64,000 nucleotides of DNA from positions 62,001-126,000 of the forward strand of contig NZ_BSTS01000010.1 in the NCBI RefSeq assembly GCF_030269665.1, in the 5' to 3' direction. Source of the DNA: Actinomycetospora sp. NBRC 106375 (lineage in GTDB: Bacteria; Actinomycetota; Actinomycetes; Mycobacteriales; Pseudonocardiaceae). The notes beneath the pieces were generated by a model. The model searched no databases, was not told the DNA's origin, and saw only the letters and a list, made by a program, of their open reading frames with translations. Positions 20,365 to 30,950 of this stretch are shown one piece after another (position 1 is the first letter of the stretch; every line of letters starts with the position of its first letter). A program made the translations under genes and the position numbers.

Positions 20365-21246
20365 TCAGCGGACGACGGCGAGGTCCGGGGTCGAGACGTC
20401 GTAGACGCTGCCGGGCCGGGTGAGCAGGGCGGTCAGCACCGCGGCCTTGCGGTCGTTGTCGGCGTCGGCGCCCCAGCGGACCTCGCGCCCCCCGGTGAGC
20501 ACGAACCCGACGTCGAACGGGCCGTCCGCCCGGACCTCGGTGACGTCGGCGCGCAGGGACGCCGGCACGGCGACGATCACGTCCGCGGCGGCCCGCGTGC
20601 CGGGCTCGTCGGGCGAGGGCAGGACCCCGGGCGGCAGGGTGAGCGCCGGGACGCCGGCCGGGCGCTCGGGCATCGTCCGGTAGCCGAAGCCGATGCGGTC
20701 GACGAGCACGACACCCCCGCCGGGAGCCGCGGCCGCGAGGACGGGCTCCCGCTCGGCGACGGTGACGACGAGGGTGCCGGGCCAGTCGCGGGCGACGTCC
20801 ACCGACGCGGTGCGGGGCAGGGTGCGCACGCGATCGGCCACGTCGTCGCCGTCGAGCCAGAGCAGCGAGGTGCCCGGGGCGACGGACGCGGCGGCGCGGA
20901 CGGCCTCGGACTCGTCGGGCGCCGCGCCGACGACCTGCACGTCGCGGACGTCGAGCAGGGGCGACCAGACCGTCACGTACACCACCGCGGCGACGAGCAG
21001 CAGCCCCGCAGCGAGCCCGATCCAGAGCCCGCGGCGACGGCGGACCGGGCCGGGCGCCCGGGGCCGCGCGGACCGCTGCGTGCGCCCCGGCGACCCGGCG
21101 GCCGCGCCCGCGGGCCGCGCGCCGGCGCCGCCCGAGCGCCGCTCGCGGTCGGGACGGTCACCGCGGTCACCGCGGTCGCCGCGTCCCGCCCGTCCCGACC
21201 GGCCACCCCGGGCGGGGCGGCCGGTGGGCCGGGCGGACCCGCTCAC
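20365..21246 (-). CDS. ftsQ: Cell division protein FtsQ
   Basis: A bitopic divisome protein linking early and late division proteins. A disordered basic cytoplasmic tail (about residues 1-70, with [10 protein letters not shown] repeats) is followed by one TM helix ([20 protein letters not shown], about 74-95). The extracytoplasmic POTRA domain begins [17 protein letters not shown], and the FtsQ beta domain ends near [16 protein letters not shown]. 293 aa. Its GTG overlaps the murC stop as GTGA. Confidence 0.93.
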   Translation of the reverse strand: MSGSARPTGRPARGGRSGRAGRGDRGDRGDRPDRERRSGGAGARPAGAAAGSPGRTQRSARPRAPGPVRRRRGLWIGLAAGLLLVAAVVYVTVWSPLLDVRDVQVVGAAPDESEAVRAAASVAPGTSLLWLDGDDVADRVRTLPRTASVDVARDWPGTLVVTVAEREPVLAAAAPGGGVVLVDRIGFGYRTMPERPAGVPALTLPPGVLPSPDEPGTRAAADVIVAVPASLRADVTEVRADGPFDVGFVLTGGREVRWGADADNDRKAAVLTALLTRPGSVYDVSTPDLAVVR

Positions 21247-22727
21247 GGCGCGGCGTTCCCGGCCTGCTCGGCGCGGCGCTCGAGCTCGGAGAGGACCTCG
21301 GGGCCGAGCACGGTGATGTCGCCGGCGCCCATCGTGACCACGAGATCGCCGGGGCGGGCGAGGTCGGCGAGCAGGGCCGGCACCTGGCCCCAGGACGGCT
21401 CGTAGTGCACGTCCTGCTCGGGCAGCGTGAGCTGGCGGGCGATCAGCTCGCCGTTGACGCCGGGCTCGGGCTGCTCACGGGCTCCGTAGACGTCGAGCAC
21501 CACGACCTCGTCGGCCAGCGACAGCGCGGCGCCGAACTCGGCGGCGAAGTCCCGGGTGCGGGAGTAGAGGTGCGGCTGGAACGCGACGATCAGGCGGCCG
21601 GACTCCCCCAGCACGGGCCGGGCGGCGCGCAGCTGCGCGGCGACCTTCGTCGGTGCGTGGGCGTAGTCGTCGTAGACCCGCACGCCCGCGGCGGTCCCGC
21701 GGTACTCGAAGCGGCGGCGCACCCCGTCGAATCCGGCGAGGCCGCCGAGCAACCCGTCGAGCGGGGCGCCGAGGTCGAGCCCCGCGAGCAGGGCGGCGCA
21801 GGCGTTGAGGGCCTGGTGCTCGCCGGGGACGCCGAGGCGCAGCTCGTGCTCGGCGCCGGCGATCTCGAGGCGGATGACGCCGACCGAGCCCTCGGCGCGG
21901 TAGTCGAGCACGCGGGCGTCGTCGGGGCCCGTCGCGGCGCGGCCGTAGCGACGCACGCGCACCCCGGCGGACTCCGCGCGGTCGCCGAGGGCCGCCGCGC
22001 CGGGGTCGTCGGCGCAGACGACGAGCGCGCCGCCGGTCTCGATGCGGGCGGCGAAGGCGTCGAACACGGCGACGTAGGCCTCGACGGTGCCGTGGTGGTC
22101 GAGGTGGTCGGGCTCGATGTTGGTCACGATCGCGACCGCGGGCGAATAGGCGAGGAAGGATCCGTCGCTCTCGTCGGCCTCCGCGACGAAGACGTCGCCG
22201 ACCCCGTGGTGGGCGCTGGACCCGGACGCGAGCAGGTCGCCGCCGATCATGAACGACGGGTCCTCGCCGCACGCCTGCAGCGCCACCACGAGCATCGACG
22301 TCGTCGAGGTCTTGCCGGCGCTGCCCGAGACGCAGGCGGCGCGGTGGTCGGCCATGAGCTCGGCGAGCACCGCGGACCGGTGCAGCAGCGGGATGCCGCG
22401 CGCCGCGGCCTCGAGCAGCTCGGGGTTGTCCGGGTCGGCCTGGTGCACGGCCTTCGTCGTGACGAGGACCGTCGGGCCCCCGGGCAGCAGGTCGAGGTTG
22501 TGCGCGTCGTGGCCGACGGCGACCTCGGCGCCGAGGGTGCGCAGGGCCAGCACGGCGCGCGAGTCCTTCGCGTCCGACCCGGACACCATCGCCCCGCGGG
22601 CGAGCAGGATCCGCGCGATCCCGCTCATCGCCGCCCCGCCGGCGCCGATGAAGTGCACCCGCGACAGCAGGCGCGGCAGCTCCGGCACGCCGACGTCGGA
22701 CTGCGCCACCTGATCGGTCGGGGTCAT
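21243..22727 (-). CDS. murC: UDP-N-acetylmuramate--L-alanine ligase
   Basis: Adds L-Ala to UDP-MurNAc, the first peptide-stem step. The N-terminal Rossmann domain has [16 protein letters not shown]. The central ATPase domain has P-loop [14 protein letters not shown]; most MurC proteins read GTHGKT, so His is replaced by Ala here. Downstream are [20 protein letters not shown] and the C-terminal [10 protein letters not shown]. 494 aa, usual. ATG at 22727 overlaps the murG stop as ATGA; the open frame upstream of it is a shadow of murG. All other family motifs are intact, so the enzyme is probably active. Confidence 0.96.
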   Translation of the reverse strand: MTPTDQVAQSDVGVPELPRLLSRVHFIGAGGAAMSGIARILLARGAMVSGSDAKDSRAVLALRTLGAEVAVGHDAHNLDLLPGGPTVLVTTKAVHQADPDNPELLEAAARGIPLLHRSAVLAELMADHRAACVSGSAGKTSTTSMLVVALQACGEDPSFMIGGDLLASGSSAHHGVGDVFVAEADESDGSFLAYSPAVAIVTNIEPDHLDHHGTVEAYVAVFDAFAARIETGGALVVCADDPGAAALGDRAESAGVRVRRYGRAATGPDDARVLDYRAEGSVGVIRLEIAGAEHELRLGVPGEHQALNACAALLAGLDLGAPLDGLLGGLAGFDGVRRRFEYRGTAAGVRVYDDYAHAPTKVAAQLRAARPVLGESGRLIVAFQPHLYSRTRDFAAEFGAALSLADEVVVLDVYGAREQPEPGVNGELIARQLTLPEQDVHYEPSWGQVPALLADLARPGDLVVTMGAGDITVLGPEVLSELERRAEQAGNAAP

Positions 22728-23890
22728 GTGGTGGTCCTCCCCATCGCGCGTGCGCCCTTCCGACGGGTCGAGCTCCGCTTCGCTGCGTCTCCGGCTACCT
22801 CGAGCACCGCGCGCGCCAGTGTCCCGTCCGCCCCCGCGTGCCCCGAACGCCGGGCCGCGCTCGCGGTGGCGGCGAGCCGGGCGGGGTCGGCGACGAGCTC
22901 GCCGACCAGCGACGCCACCGTGTCCCCGGTGAGGTCCGCGTCGGCCACGAGCATCCCGCCCCCGGCGTCGACCACCGGGCGGGCGTTGAGCGCCTGCTCC
23001 CCGTTGCCGTGCGGCAGCGGCACGTAGATCGCCGGGAGGCCGACCGTCGAGACCTCGGCGACGGTCATCGCCCCGGCCCGGCACAGCGCGACGTCGGCCG
23101 CGGCGTAGGCGAGGTCCATCCGCTCGAGGTAGGGCACCGGGACGTACCCGGGCACCTCCACCGTGGGCTCGTTCTTCGGTCCGTGCGCGTGCAGCACCGA
23201 CACGCCGGCCGCGGTCAGCGCGGGCACCGCGGCGGACACGGCCTCGTTGAGCGAGCGCGCGCCCTGCGAGCCGCCGAACACCAGCAGCACCGGCGCCTCG
23301 GGGTCGAGCCCGAAGTGCGCGCGGGCCTCGGCGCGCAGGGCGGCGCGGTCGAGCCCGGTGATCGCCTCGCGCAGCGGGATGCCGATGACCTCGGCGTCCA
23401 GCCCGCTCCCCGGCACCGCGGCGAACACCGAGCGGGCGAACCGCGCGCCCACCTTGTTCGCGATCCCGGCGCGGGCGTTGGCCTCGTGCACGACGATCGG
23501 CAGGCGCAGCGAGGCGGCGGCCAGGTAGGCGGGCAGCGCGACGTAGCCCCCGAAGCCCACGACGACGTCGGCGCCGACGGCGCGCAGCACCTTCCGGGTG
23601 CGGTGCACCGACCGCACCACCCGGTAGGGCAGCCGCGCCAGGTCCGCGTTGGGCTTGCGCGGCAGGGGCACCGGCGGGATGAGCTCCAGCGGATAGCCGC
23701 GCGCCGGGATCAGGCGGGTGTCGAGGCCCCGTTCGGTGCCCAGCGCGGTGACGCGGGCGCCGGGGCGCAGCCGGCGGACCGCGTCCGCGGTGGCGAGCGC
23801 GGGCTCGACGTGCCCGGCGCTGCCTCCCCCGGCGACGACCACCGAGGGCGCGTCAGGGCTGTCGGTGTCCACGGACGGCTCCCCGCTCAT
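22724..23890 (-). CDS. murG: Lipid II synthase (GlcNAc transferase MurG)
   Basis: A membrane-associated GT-B enzyme that adds GlcNAc to lipid I. The N-terminal [18 protein letters not shown] motif, [14 protein letters not shown], the [13 protein letters not shown] motif of the UDP-sugar domain, and [11 protein letters not shown] with [13 protein letters not shown] near the C-terminus are all visible. 388 aa. The start is 33 bp after the ftsW stop (23924) and its stop overlaps murC. Confidence 0.97.
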   Translation of the reverse strand: MSGEPSVDTDSPDAPSVVVAGGGSAGHVEPALATADAVRRLRPGARVTALGTERGLDTRLIPARGYPLELIPPVPLPRKPNADLARLPYRVVRSVHRTRKVLRAVGADVVVGFGGYVALPAYLAAASLRLPIVVHEANARAGIANKVGARFARSVFAAVPGSGLDAEVIGIPLREAITGLDRAALRAEARAHFGLDPEAPVLLVFGGSQGARSLNEAVSAAVPALTAAGVSVLHAHGPKNEPTVEVPGYVPVPYLERMDLAYAAADVALCRAGAMTVAEVSTVGLPAIYVPLPHGNGEQALNARPVVDAGGGMLVADADLTGDTVASLVGELVADPARLAATASAARRSGHAGADGTLARAVLEVAGDAAKRSSTRRKGARAMGRTTT

Positions 23891-23923
23891 GGCCCCATCG
23901 TCCGGGGTCGGCCGCGGCGGGGT

Positions 23924-25249
23924 TCACCGACCCCCGCCGCGGGAGGGCCGGTCGCCCGGCCGGTCGGTCATGGCCGCCGCGCGCGGCAGGCTCGGCTCCG
24001 GCAGGCGCAGCGCGCGGGCCAGCCGGCCCTGGCCGTGGGCGCGCAGGGCCGCGGCGGCCTCGGGCTCGTGGCGCGCGAAGTTCGCCAGCAGCCCGCCGGA
24101 GAGCAGTGCGAGGGCCAGCGAGGTGCCGCCCGAGGACACCAGGGGCAGCGGGATGCCCGTCACCGGCAGCAGGCCGACGACGTACCCGATGTTGATGCAG
24201 GCCTGCGCGACCAGCCACACCGTCAGCGTGGCGGCGACAGCGCGGATCCAGGGGTCGGCGCTGCGCGCGGCGATCCGCAGCCCGACGTAGGCGAGCGTGG
24301 CGAACAGCGCGACCACCGCGAACGCGCCCACGAACCCGAGCTCCTCGCCGATGATCGCGAAGATGAAGTCGTTGTCGGCGTTGGGCAGGTAGTCCCACTT
24401 CGCGCGTCCCTGCCCGAGGCCCGCGCCGAACAGCCCGCCGTCGGCGAGCGAGTACAGCGCCTGGCGCGCCTGGTAGGCGGGCCCGAGCGGGTCGGCGAGG
24501 TCGGGGTTGAGGAACGCGGTGATGCGGCTCTGCCGGTAGGTGGCGACGATCCCGAGGACCACCGAGCCGACCACGCCGCTGGACACGATGAACGCCATCA
24601 GCCCCAGCGGCGCGCACGCGAACCACAGCAGCGCGAAGATGATGATCATCAGCGAGACCGTCGTGCCGAGGTCGGGCTGGGCGAGCACGAGCGCGAGGAT
24701 CAGCAGCGACACCGGCAGCAGCGGCATCAGCGCGGCCTTCCAGGTGCGCGGGTGCGGGCGGTGGCGCACGAGGACGTGCGCGCCCCAGAGCGCGAGCGCG
24801 ATCTTGGTGAGCTCCGAGGGCTGCAGCGAGAGCCCGGCGATGCGGAACCAGGCGCGCGAGCCGTTGACCTCCGACCCCAGTCCCGGCACCAGCACGAGCA
24901 CCAGCAGCACCAGGCAGGCGGCGAGCAGCCAGGGGCTGGCGGCGCGGAGCTTGCGCGGCGGGATGCGCAGCCCCAGCCAGAACAGGGCGAGCCCGATGAG
25001 GGCGAACACGGCCTGGCGCAGGAACACCCCGTACGACGAGCCGCCCGCCGCGTACGACGACACGGCCGAGGCCGAGAGCACCATGACCAGCCCGAGCGCG
25101 GTGAGCAGCCCGAACACCGCCAGCACCAGGTGCAGCGACGTCAGCGGGCGCTCGAGCCACTGGTGCAGCGCGGTGCGGGCGGAGGCGGCGAGACCGGGAC
25201 GGCCGGGACGGGCCGGGCGGGAGCGGGGCCCCCGGGCCGGCGCGCTCAC
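23924..25249 (-). CDS. ftsW: Septal peptidoglycan glycosyltransferase FtsW (SEDS family)
   Basis: A polytopic SEDS protein that polymerises lipid II together with the transpeptidase FtsI. About ten TM segments follow a basic N-terminal tail (RGPRSRPARPGRPG). SEDS signatures seen are SELTKIALALWGAH, PDLGTTVSLM and the C-terminal PVTGIPLPLVSSGGTS. 441 aa. Its GTG overlaps the murD stop as GTGA. A Pro-containing C-terminal tail ends RPGDRPSRGGGR. Confidence 0.96.
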   Translation of the reverse strand: MSAPARGPRSRPARPGRPGLAASARTALHQWLERPLTSLHLVLAVFGLLTALGLVMVLSASAVSSYAAGGSSYGVFLRQAVFALIGLALFWLGLRIPPRKLRAASPWLLAACLVLLVLVLVPGLGSEVNGSRAWFRIAGLSLQPSELTKIALALWGAHVLVRHRPHPRTWKAALMPLLPVSLLILALVLAQPDLGTTVSLMIIIFALLWFACAPLGLMAFIVSSGVVGSVVLGIVATYRQSRITAFLNPDLADPLGPAYQARQALYSLADGGLFGAGLGQGRAKWDYLPNADNDFIFAIIGEELGFVGAFAVVALFATLAYVGLRIAARSADPWIRAVAATLTVWLVAQACINIGYVVGLLPVTGIPLPLVSSGGTSLALALLSGGLLANFARHEPEAAAALRAHGQGRLARALRLPEPSLPRAAAMTDRPGDRPSRGGGR

Positions 25250-26712
25250 GCCGCGCCGCCGCCGGTGGGGCTCGGGGCCTCGTCCGGGACCGCGGCTCCC
25301 CGCGGACCGGCGCCGCCGGCCACGGTCCGGGCCGCGGCGGCGAAGGCGTCGCCGCGGGCGGCGTAGTCGCGGAACATGTCCATCGACGCGGCGGCGGGCG
25401 CGAGCAGCACGGTGTCGCCCGGCTGCGCCAGACCGGCCGCCGCCCGCGCGGCGCGGAGCATCGACTCGCTCGCTGTGTCGCTCGCTCGGTCACTCACGGG
25501 CCCATCGTCACCCCCGCCCACGTCCCGGACGGGGACCTCGGGGGCGTGTCGCGCGAGCGCGGCCGCGACGGCGTCCCGGTCGCGGCCCAGCACCACCGCG
25601 CCGGCGAGGCGCCCGCGGTGGGCCACGACGAGGTCGGTGACGTCGGCGCCCTTGAGCAGCCCGCCCGCCACCCACACCACGCGGTCGTGCCCGGCCAGCG
25701 ACGCCGCGGCGGCGTGCGGGTTGGTGGCCTTCGAGTCGTCGACCCACCGCACCCCGCCCGCCTCGGCGACCACGGCCCCGCGGTGCGCGCCGGGCGCGAC
25801 CGCGCGCAGGCCCGCGGCGACCGCCTCCGGGGGCACGCCGTGGGCGCGGGCCAGCGCGGCCGCGGCCAGGGCGTTGGCCTCCCCGGGCGGCCCGGGCGGG
25901 GCGACGTCGGCGACCTCGGCCAGCGGGACCCGGTCGCCGAACGCCCGGTCGACCAGCCGCCCGTCGACGATGCCCAGCTCGCCCGGTCCCGGGGCGCCGC
26001 GGGTGAACCCCACGTGCCGCGGTGCCGGGGCGGCGAGCAGCAGCGCGGCCGCCTCCCGGTCGTCGAGCCCGCCGACGGCGACCTCCCCGCGCAGCACCCG
26101 CGCCTTGGCCGCGCCGTAGGCGGCCATCGAGCCGTGCCAGTCGAGGTGGTCCTCGGCGAGGTTGAGCAGCGCACCCGCGTAGGGCCGCACCGACGGCGAC
26201 CACTCGAGCTGGAAGCTGGAGAGCTCCACGGCCAGCACCGGGTGGCCCGCCCGGAGCGCGTCGACCACCGGCAGCCCGATGTTCCCGCAGGCGACGGCGT
26301 CCACCCCCGCCGCGCGCAGGATCGCCTCGAGCATCGTCGTCGTCGTGGTCTTGCCGTTGGTGCCGGTGACCGCGAGCCAGCGCGGCGGACCGTCCGGGCA
26401 GACCTCCGGCTCGCCGCCGAGCAGGAACGCGAGCTCCGGCTCGCCGATCATCGGGACCGACGCGTCCCGGGCGGCCAGGGCCAGCGGGGAGTCGGTGCGG
26501 AAGCCGGGGCTGGTGACGACGAGGTCGCAGCCCGCCGGGAGCGCCGCCAGCTCGCGGGTGCGGGCCACGGGCCGATCGCCCAGCGTGTCCAGCTGGGCGG
26601 GGTCGCCGTCGGCGACCGTGACCCGCGCGCCCAGGAACAGCAGCACGTCGACGACCGAGATGCCCGTGCGGCGCGCCCCGGCCACGAGCACGTGCCGGTC
26701 ACGCCACGTCAA
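25246..26712 (-). CDS. murD: UDP-N-acetylmuramoylalanine--D-glutamate ligase
   Basis: Adds D-Glu to UDP-MurNAc-L-Ala. The P-loop is AVTGTNGKTTTTTM, with LNLAEDHLDWHGSM and WVDDSKATNPHAAAASL. 488 aa. The start codon is TTG at 26712, supported by GGAG 8 bases upstream. An alanine-rich insertion before the C-terminal QPGDTVLLAPAAASMDMF includes GGGDDGPVSDRASDTASES, a low-complexity loop not usual for the family. It starts 30 bp after mraY and its stop overlaps the ftsW start. Confidence 0.96.
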   Translation of the reverse strand: MTWRDRHVLVAGARRTGISVVDVLLFLGARVTVADGDPAQLDTLGDRPVARTRELAALPAGCDLVVTSPGFRTDSPLALAARDASVPMIGEPELAFLLGGEPEVCPDGPPRWLAVTGTNGKTTTTTMLEAILRAAGVDAVACGNIGLPVVDALRAGHPVLAVELSSFQLEWSPSVRPYAGALLNLAEDHLDWHGSMAAYGAAKARVLRGEVAVGGLDDREAAALLLAAPAPRHVGFTRGAPGPGELGIVDGRLVDRAFGDRVPLAEVADVAPPGPPGEANALAAAALARAHGVPPEAVAAGLRAVAPGAHRGAVVAEAGGVRWVDDSKATNPHAAAASLAGHDRVVWVAGGLLKGADVTDLVVAHRGRLAGAVVLGRDRDAVAAALARHAPEVPVRDVGGGDDGPVSDRASDTASESMLRAARAAAGLAQPGDTVLLAPAAASMDMFRDYAARGDAFAAAARTVAGGAGPRGAAVPDEAPSPTGGGAA

Positions 26713-26742
26713 CGGTCCGGCTCCGCTGCGCTGCGCGTCCGG

Positions 26743-27810
26743 CTAGCCACCCGACGCTGCCAACCACTCGCTGTAGAACAGCCCCAGCCCCAGGGCGCAG
26801 CAGATCGCGGCGAGCAGCCAGAACCGGATGATCACGGTGGTCTCGGCCCAGCCGGCCAGCTCGAAGTGGTGGTGGAACGGCGCCATGCGGAAGGGTCGCC
26901 GTCGCGTCGTGCGGAACACCGCGACCTGCAGCACCACCGACAGCGCCTCGACGACGAACACGCCGCCGAGCACGACGAGCAGCAGCTCGGTGCGCGTCAC
27001 CATGCTCAGCCCAGCGAAGAGCCCGCCGAGGGCCAGCGACCCCGTGTCGCCCATGAAGATCCTCGCGGGGGCGGCGTTCCACCACAGGAACCCGATGCAC
27101 GCCCCCATCGCGGCCGCGGCGACGAGGGTGATGTCGAGGGGGTCGCGCACCTGGTAGCAGCCCGCCTCGATCTGCATGCCGCACGCGTTGCGGAACTGCC
27201 AGAACGACACGATGAGGTACGTGGCGAGCACCATCGCCGACGTCCCCGCCGCCAGACCGTCGAGCCCGTCGGTGAGGTTCACCGCGTTCGACCAGGCCGT
27301 CACCACCAGGTAGCAGAAGATGACGAAGCCGATGGTGCCGAGGCTGACCACCGCGATGTCGCGGACGAACGAGAGGTTCGGGGACGCGGGTCGCAGGCCC
27401 TGCTCGTCGGGGAACTGCAGCGCGAGCACCCCGAACAGGACGGCCGTCACCAGCTGCCCGACCAGCTTGGCGGTCTTGTTCAGGCCCAGGTTGCGCTGGC
27501 GCCGGATCTTGATGAAGTCGTCGAGGAAGCCGACGATCCCCAGCGAGGTCATGAGCATCAGCACGAGCAGGCCGGACGCCGAGATCGCGACGTCGCCGAC
27601 GAGGTGCGCCCCGAGGTAGCCGACCCACACCGCGACGAGGATCGCGACGCCGCCCATCGTGGGCGTGCCCCGCTTGCCGCGGTGGCTCTGCGGGCCCTCC
27701 TCGCGGATCTCCTGGCCGAACCCCTGCTTGATGAACAGCCGGATCACGTACGGGGTCAGGAGGATCGACACGGCCAGCGCGACCCCCGCCGCGACCAGCA
27801 CGCCCCTCAT
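26743..27810 (-). CDS. mraY: Phospho-MurNAc-pentapeptide transferase
   Basis: Makes lipid I by moving phospho-MurNAc-pentapeptide to undecaprenyl phosphate. Ten hydrophobic segments; [14 protein letters not shown] near the N-terminus, [19 protein letters not shown] with catalytic Asp residues, [12 protein letters not shown], and the cytoplasmic [15 protein letters not shown]. 355 aa. ATG overlaps the murF stop as ATGA. Confidence 0.97.
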   Translation of the reverse strand: MRGVLVAAGVALAVSILLTPYVIRLFIKQGFGQEIREEGPQSHRGKRGTPTMGGVAILVAVWVGYLGAHLVGDVAISASGLLVLMLMTSLGIVGFLDDFIKIRRQRNLGLNKTAKLVGQLVTAVLFGVLALQFPDEQGLRPASPNLSFVRDIAVVSLGTIGFVIFCYLVVTAWSNAVNLTDGLDGLAAGTSAMVLATYLIVSFWQFRNACGMQIEAGCYQVRDPLDITLVAAAAMGACIGFLWWNAAPARIFMGDTGSLALGGLFAGLSMVTRTELLLVVLGGVFVVEALSVVLQVAVFRTTRRRPFRMAPFHHHFELAGWAETTVIIRFWLLAAICCALGLGLFYSEWLAASGG

Positions 27811-29252
27811 CGGGCTCCTTCCCCGTCGATGAGCACTGCGGCGACCCTCTCCAGCCCCGCGGACCGGGACGCCTTGACCAGCACGACGTCGCCGGGCGCG
27901 ACGCCGGCGCTCACCATCTCAGCCGCCGCCGCGACGTCGGGGACCAGGTGGGAGTCGACGCCCGCCGAGGCCGCCGCCTCGTGCAGGCGTACCACCGCCT
28001 CGTCCGCGCCGACCACCACGAGCCGCTCGACGCCGGTGCGGGCGACCTCGCGGCCGATCTCCCCGTGCGCGCGGGCGGCGTCGTCGCCCAGCTCGGCCAT
28101 CATCCCGAGCACGGCGGTGTGGCGCCCGCCCATCGCGCCGAGCGTCGCGAGCGCCGCGCGCATCGACTCGGGGTTGGCGTTGTAGGCGTCGTTGAGCACC
28201 CGGACGCCGTCGGGGCGCTCGGTGAGCTCCATGCGCCAGCGCGAGCGCGCCGACGCGGTGCCGAGCCGCTCGGCGACCGTGGCGACGTCGAGGCCCGCCT
28301 CGAGCGCGACGGCCGCGGCGGCGAGGGCGTTGTCGACGTGGTGGGCACCGTGCAGCGCGAGACGGACCGGGGCCTCGCCGGCCGGGGTGACCAGCCGGAA
28401 CGTGGCGCGCCCGGCGTCGTCGAGCGCCTCGTCGACCGCGCGGACGGTCGCCTCCGGGGCGCGGCCGGCGTGCACGACCCGCGCCGCGGTCCGGTGCTCC
28501 ATCGCCGCCACCACGGGGTCGTCGGCGCCCAGGACGGCGACACCGTTCTCGGGGAGAGCCTCGACGAGCTCGCCCTTGGCCTGCGCGATCGCCTCCCGGG
28601 ACCCGAACTCGCCGAGGTGCGCGGAACCGACGTTGAGCACGACCCCGATCCGCGGCGGGGCCACCCGGCACAGCGCCGCGACGTGGCCGGGCCCGCGGGC
28701 GGAGAGCTCGAGCACGAGGTGGCGGGTGGAGGGCGTGGCGCGCAGCGCGGTCCAGGGGTGCCCGAGCTCGTTGTTGAACGACCCGGGCGGGGCGACGGTC
28801 TCGCCGGCGCCCTCGAGCAGGTGCGCGGTGAGGTCCTTGGTCGACGTCTTGCCCGACGAGCCGGTGATGCCCACGACCAGCAGGCCGTCCGCGGTGAGGA
28901 CGTCGACGACGTGGCGCGCCAGCACGGCCAGGGCGGCGAGCACCCCGGCGCCCGCGCCGTCGGCGTCGGCCGCGAGCACGTAGGAGCCGGAGACCTCGTG
29001 CACCGGCGGGACGATCACGGCCGGCGCGTCGACCTCGCGGGCGGCCAGCACGCCGGCGGCGCCCGCGGCCATCGCGGCCCCGACGAACGCGTGCCCGTCG
29101 ACGCGCTCACCGGGCAGGGCGACGAACAGCCCGCCCGTGGTGACGGCGCGGCTGTCGAACTCGACGGTGCCGGTGACGCGCTCCTCGCCCGTCGCGCCGG
29201 ACAGGCGCCCCCCGGTGACGCGGGCGACGTCGGCGAGGGTCAGCTCGATCAC
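27807..29252 (-). CDS. murF: UDP-MurNAc-tripeptide--D-alanyl-D-alanine ligase
   Basis: Adds the D-Ala-D-Ala dipeptide, completing the stem peptide. The N-terminal substrate domain starts [15 protein letters not shown]. The P-loop is [15 protein letters not shown], with [20 protein letters not shown] and the C-terminal [16 protein letters not shown]. 481 aa. The GTG at 29252 overlaps the murE stop as GTGA. Confidence 0.96.
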   Translation of the reverse strand: MIELTLADVARVTGGRLSGATGEERVTGTVEFDSRAVTTGGLFVALPGERVDGHAFVGAAMAAGAAGVLAAREVDAPAVIVPPVHEVSGSYVLAADADGAGAGVLAALAVLARHVVDVLTADGLLVVGITGSSGKTSTKDLTAHLLEGAGETVAPPGSFNNELGHPWTALRATPSTRHLVLELSARGPGHVAALCRVAPPRIGVVLNVGSAHLGEFGSREAIAQAKGELVEALPENGVAVLGADDPVVAAMEHRTAARVVHAGRAPEATVRAVDEALDDAGRATFRLVTPAGEAPVRLALHGAHHVDNALAAAAVALEAGLDVATVAERLGTASARSRWRMELTERPDGVRVLNDAYNANPESMRAALATLGAMGGRHTAVLGMMAELGDDAARAHGEIGREVARTGVERLVVVGADEAVVRLHEAAASAGVDSHLVPDVAAAAEMVSAGVAPGDVVLVKASRSAGLERVAAVLIDGEGAR

Positions 29253-30886
29253 GCGCGACCACCCTGGACGCGCGCGAGCGCTCGCTCCAGCTCCTCGACG
29301 TCGGAGAAGGGGAACTTCTCGGCCCCGATCTGCTGGCCGGTCTCGTGACCCTTGCCCGCGACCACGACGACGTCGCCGGCCCGCGCGGCGCCCACGGCGG
29401 CGGCGATGGCCTCGCGCCGGTCGCCGACCTCGTCGATCTCGGAGCCCGCGGCCGCCGACCGGGCCCCGTCGAGCACCGCGGCGCGGATCGCGGCCGGGTC
29501 CTCGGTGCGCGGGTTGTCGTCGGTGACCCAGAGGTGGTCGGAGAGCTGCGCGGCGAGCCGGCCCATGACCGGGCGCTTCGCCCGGTCGCGGTCGCCCCCG
29601 CAGCCCAGGACGGTGAGCACCCGGCCGCCCGAGTCTGCTGTGCCGGCGCGCAGCGTCTCGAGCAGGGCCGCGACCGCGGCGGGCTTGTGGGCGTAGTCGA
29701 CGACGGCGAGGAACGGCTGCCCCGCCTCGACGCGCTGCATCCGCCCCGGCACCCGGACCTCGGCGAGCCCGCGGGCGAGCACGGCCGGGTCGTACCCGGC
29801 GGCGGCCCCGCAGGCCAGGGCGAGCAGGGCGTTGGTGACGTTGAACGCGCCCGGCAGGCGGACCGCCACCGGCAGCACGAGCCCGTCGGGGCCGTGCACG
29901 GTGAAGCGCTGGGTGCCGTCGGGGAGGGCGACGATCTCCTCGGCGCGCCAGTCGGCGTCCGGGGTCCCGACTGTGACCGTGCCCTCGCGCACCAGCCGCC
30001 GTCCCCACGAGGTGTCGATGCAGACCACCTCGGCCGCCGACCGCCCGTCGAACAGGCGGGCCTTGGCCGCGAAGTAGTCCTCCATGTCGGCGTGGAAGTC
30101 GAGGTGCTCGGCCGAGAGGTTGGTGAACGCACCGACCGCGAAGCGCGTGCCCGCGACCCGGCCCAGCGACAGCGCGTGGCTGGAGACCTCCATGGCCACG
30201 TGGGTCGCGCCGTCGTCGGCCATCCGCGCGAGGATGGCCTGCAGATCCGGGGCCTCGGGGGTGGTGAACGCGGAGGGCAGGCGCTGCCCGCCGAGCCGGG
30301 TCTCCACGGTGCCGATCAGCCCGGTGCCGGCGCCCGCCGCGGCGAGCGCCGCCTCGAGCAGGTACACCGAGGTCGTCTTGCCGCTCGTGCCGGTGACCCC
30401 GAGGACGTCGAGCCGCGTCGACGGGTCGCCGTAGACCAGGGCGGACGCGTGCCCGATCGCCCCGCGGGGGTCGGCGTGCACGAGCACGGGGACACCGGCG
30501 TCGCGCAGCGCGCCGCGCTCGGCCCCGGCGGCGTCGGTGAGGACGGCCGCCGCACCGCGCGCGAGGGCGTCGGCGGCGAAGTCGGCGCCGTGGGCGCGCG
30601 CGCCCGGCAGGGCCGCGAAGAGGTCGCCGGGGCGCACCTCGTGGGCACGCAGCGTGGCGCCGGTGACGGTCGCGGCGGCGTCGCCGGCGATCTCCGGGGC
30701 GGCCTCGCCGGGGAGCGCCGCGTGGATACGCTCCGCGACCGCGGTGACCGTCACGGGCACGGTGCGCACCGGTCGCAACGGACCCGCGTCGGCCCCCGAC
30801 GCGGGGCCGTCGGAGGCGCCGTCGGGGACCCGCCCCCGGGCGGGGCCGGCGGCGTCGTCGAAGGTTCTCGGCGGTGCGGCGGGCAC
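29249..30886 (-). CDS. murE: UDP-MurNAc-dipeptide--meso-diaminopimelate ligase
   Basis: Adds the third stem residue. The P-loop is GVTGTSGKTTSVYL and the C-terminal VTDDNPRTEDPAAIR carries the DNPR motif that selects meso-diaminopimelate over lysine. DYAHKPAAVAALLETL is also present. 545 aa, including an Ala/Pro-rich N-terminal extension of about 45 residues that looks disordered. The GTG at 30886 is used; a start closer to VPVTVTAVAERI is possible. It lies 64 bp after ftsI. The DAP call agrees with dapA in this window. Confidence 0.95.
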   Translation of the reverse strand: MPAAPPRTFDDAAGPARGRVPDGASDGPASGADAGPLRPVRTVPVTVTAVAERIHAALPGEAAPEIAGDAAATVTGATLRAHEVRPGDLFAALPGARAHGADFAADALARGAAAVLTDAAGAERGALRDAGVPVLVHADPRGAIGHASALVYGDPSTRLDVLGVTGTSGKTTSVYLLEAALAAAGAGTGLIGTVETRLGGQRLPSAFTTPEAPDLQAILARMADDGATHVAMEVSSHALSLGRVAGTRFAVGAFTNLSAEHLDFHADMEDYFAAKARLFDGRSAAEVVCIDTSWGRRLVREGTVTVGTPDADWRAEEIVALPDGTQRFTVHGPDGLVLPVAVRLPGAFNVTNALLALACGAAAGYDPAVLARGLAEVRVPGRMQRVEAGQPFLAVVDYAHKPAAVAALLETLRAGTADSGGRVLTVLGCGGDRDRAKRPVMGRLAAQLSDHLWVTDDNPRTEDPAAIRAAVLDGARSAAAGSEIDEVGDRREAIAAAVGAARAGDVVVVAGKGHETGQQIGAEKFPFSDVEELERALARVQGGRA

Positions 30887-30950
30887 GGTCGCGAAGGCTA
30901 CTCACCGGCCCCGTGCGTCTCGGCAGGCCCTGTGCCCTGCCACGAGGCGG

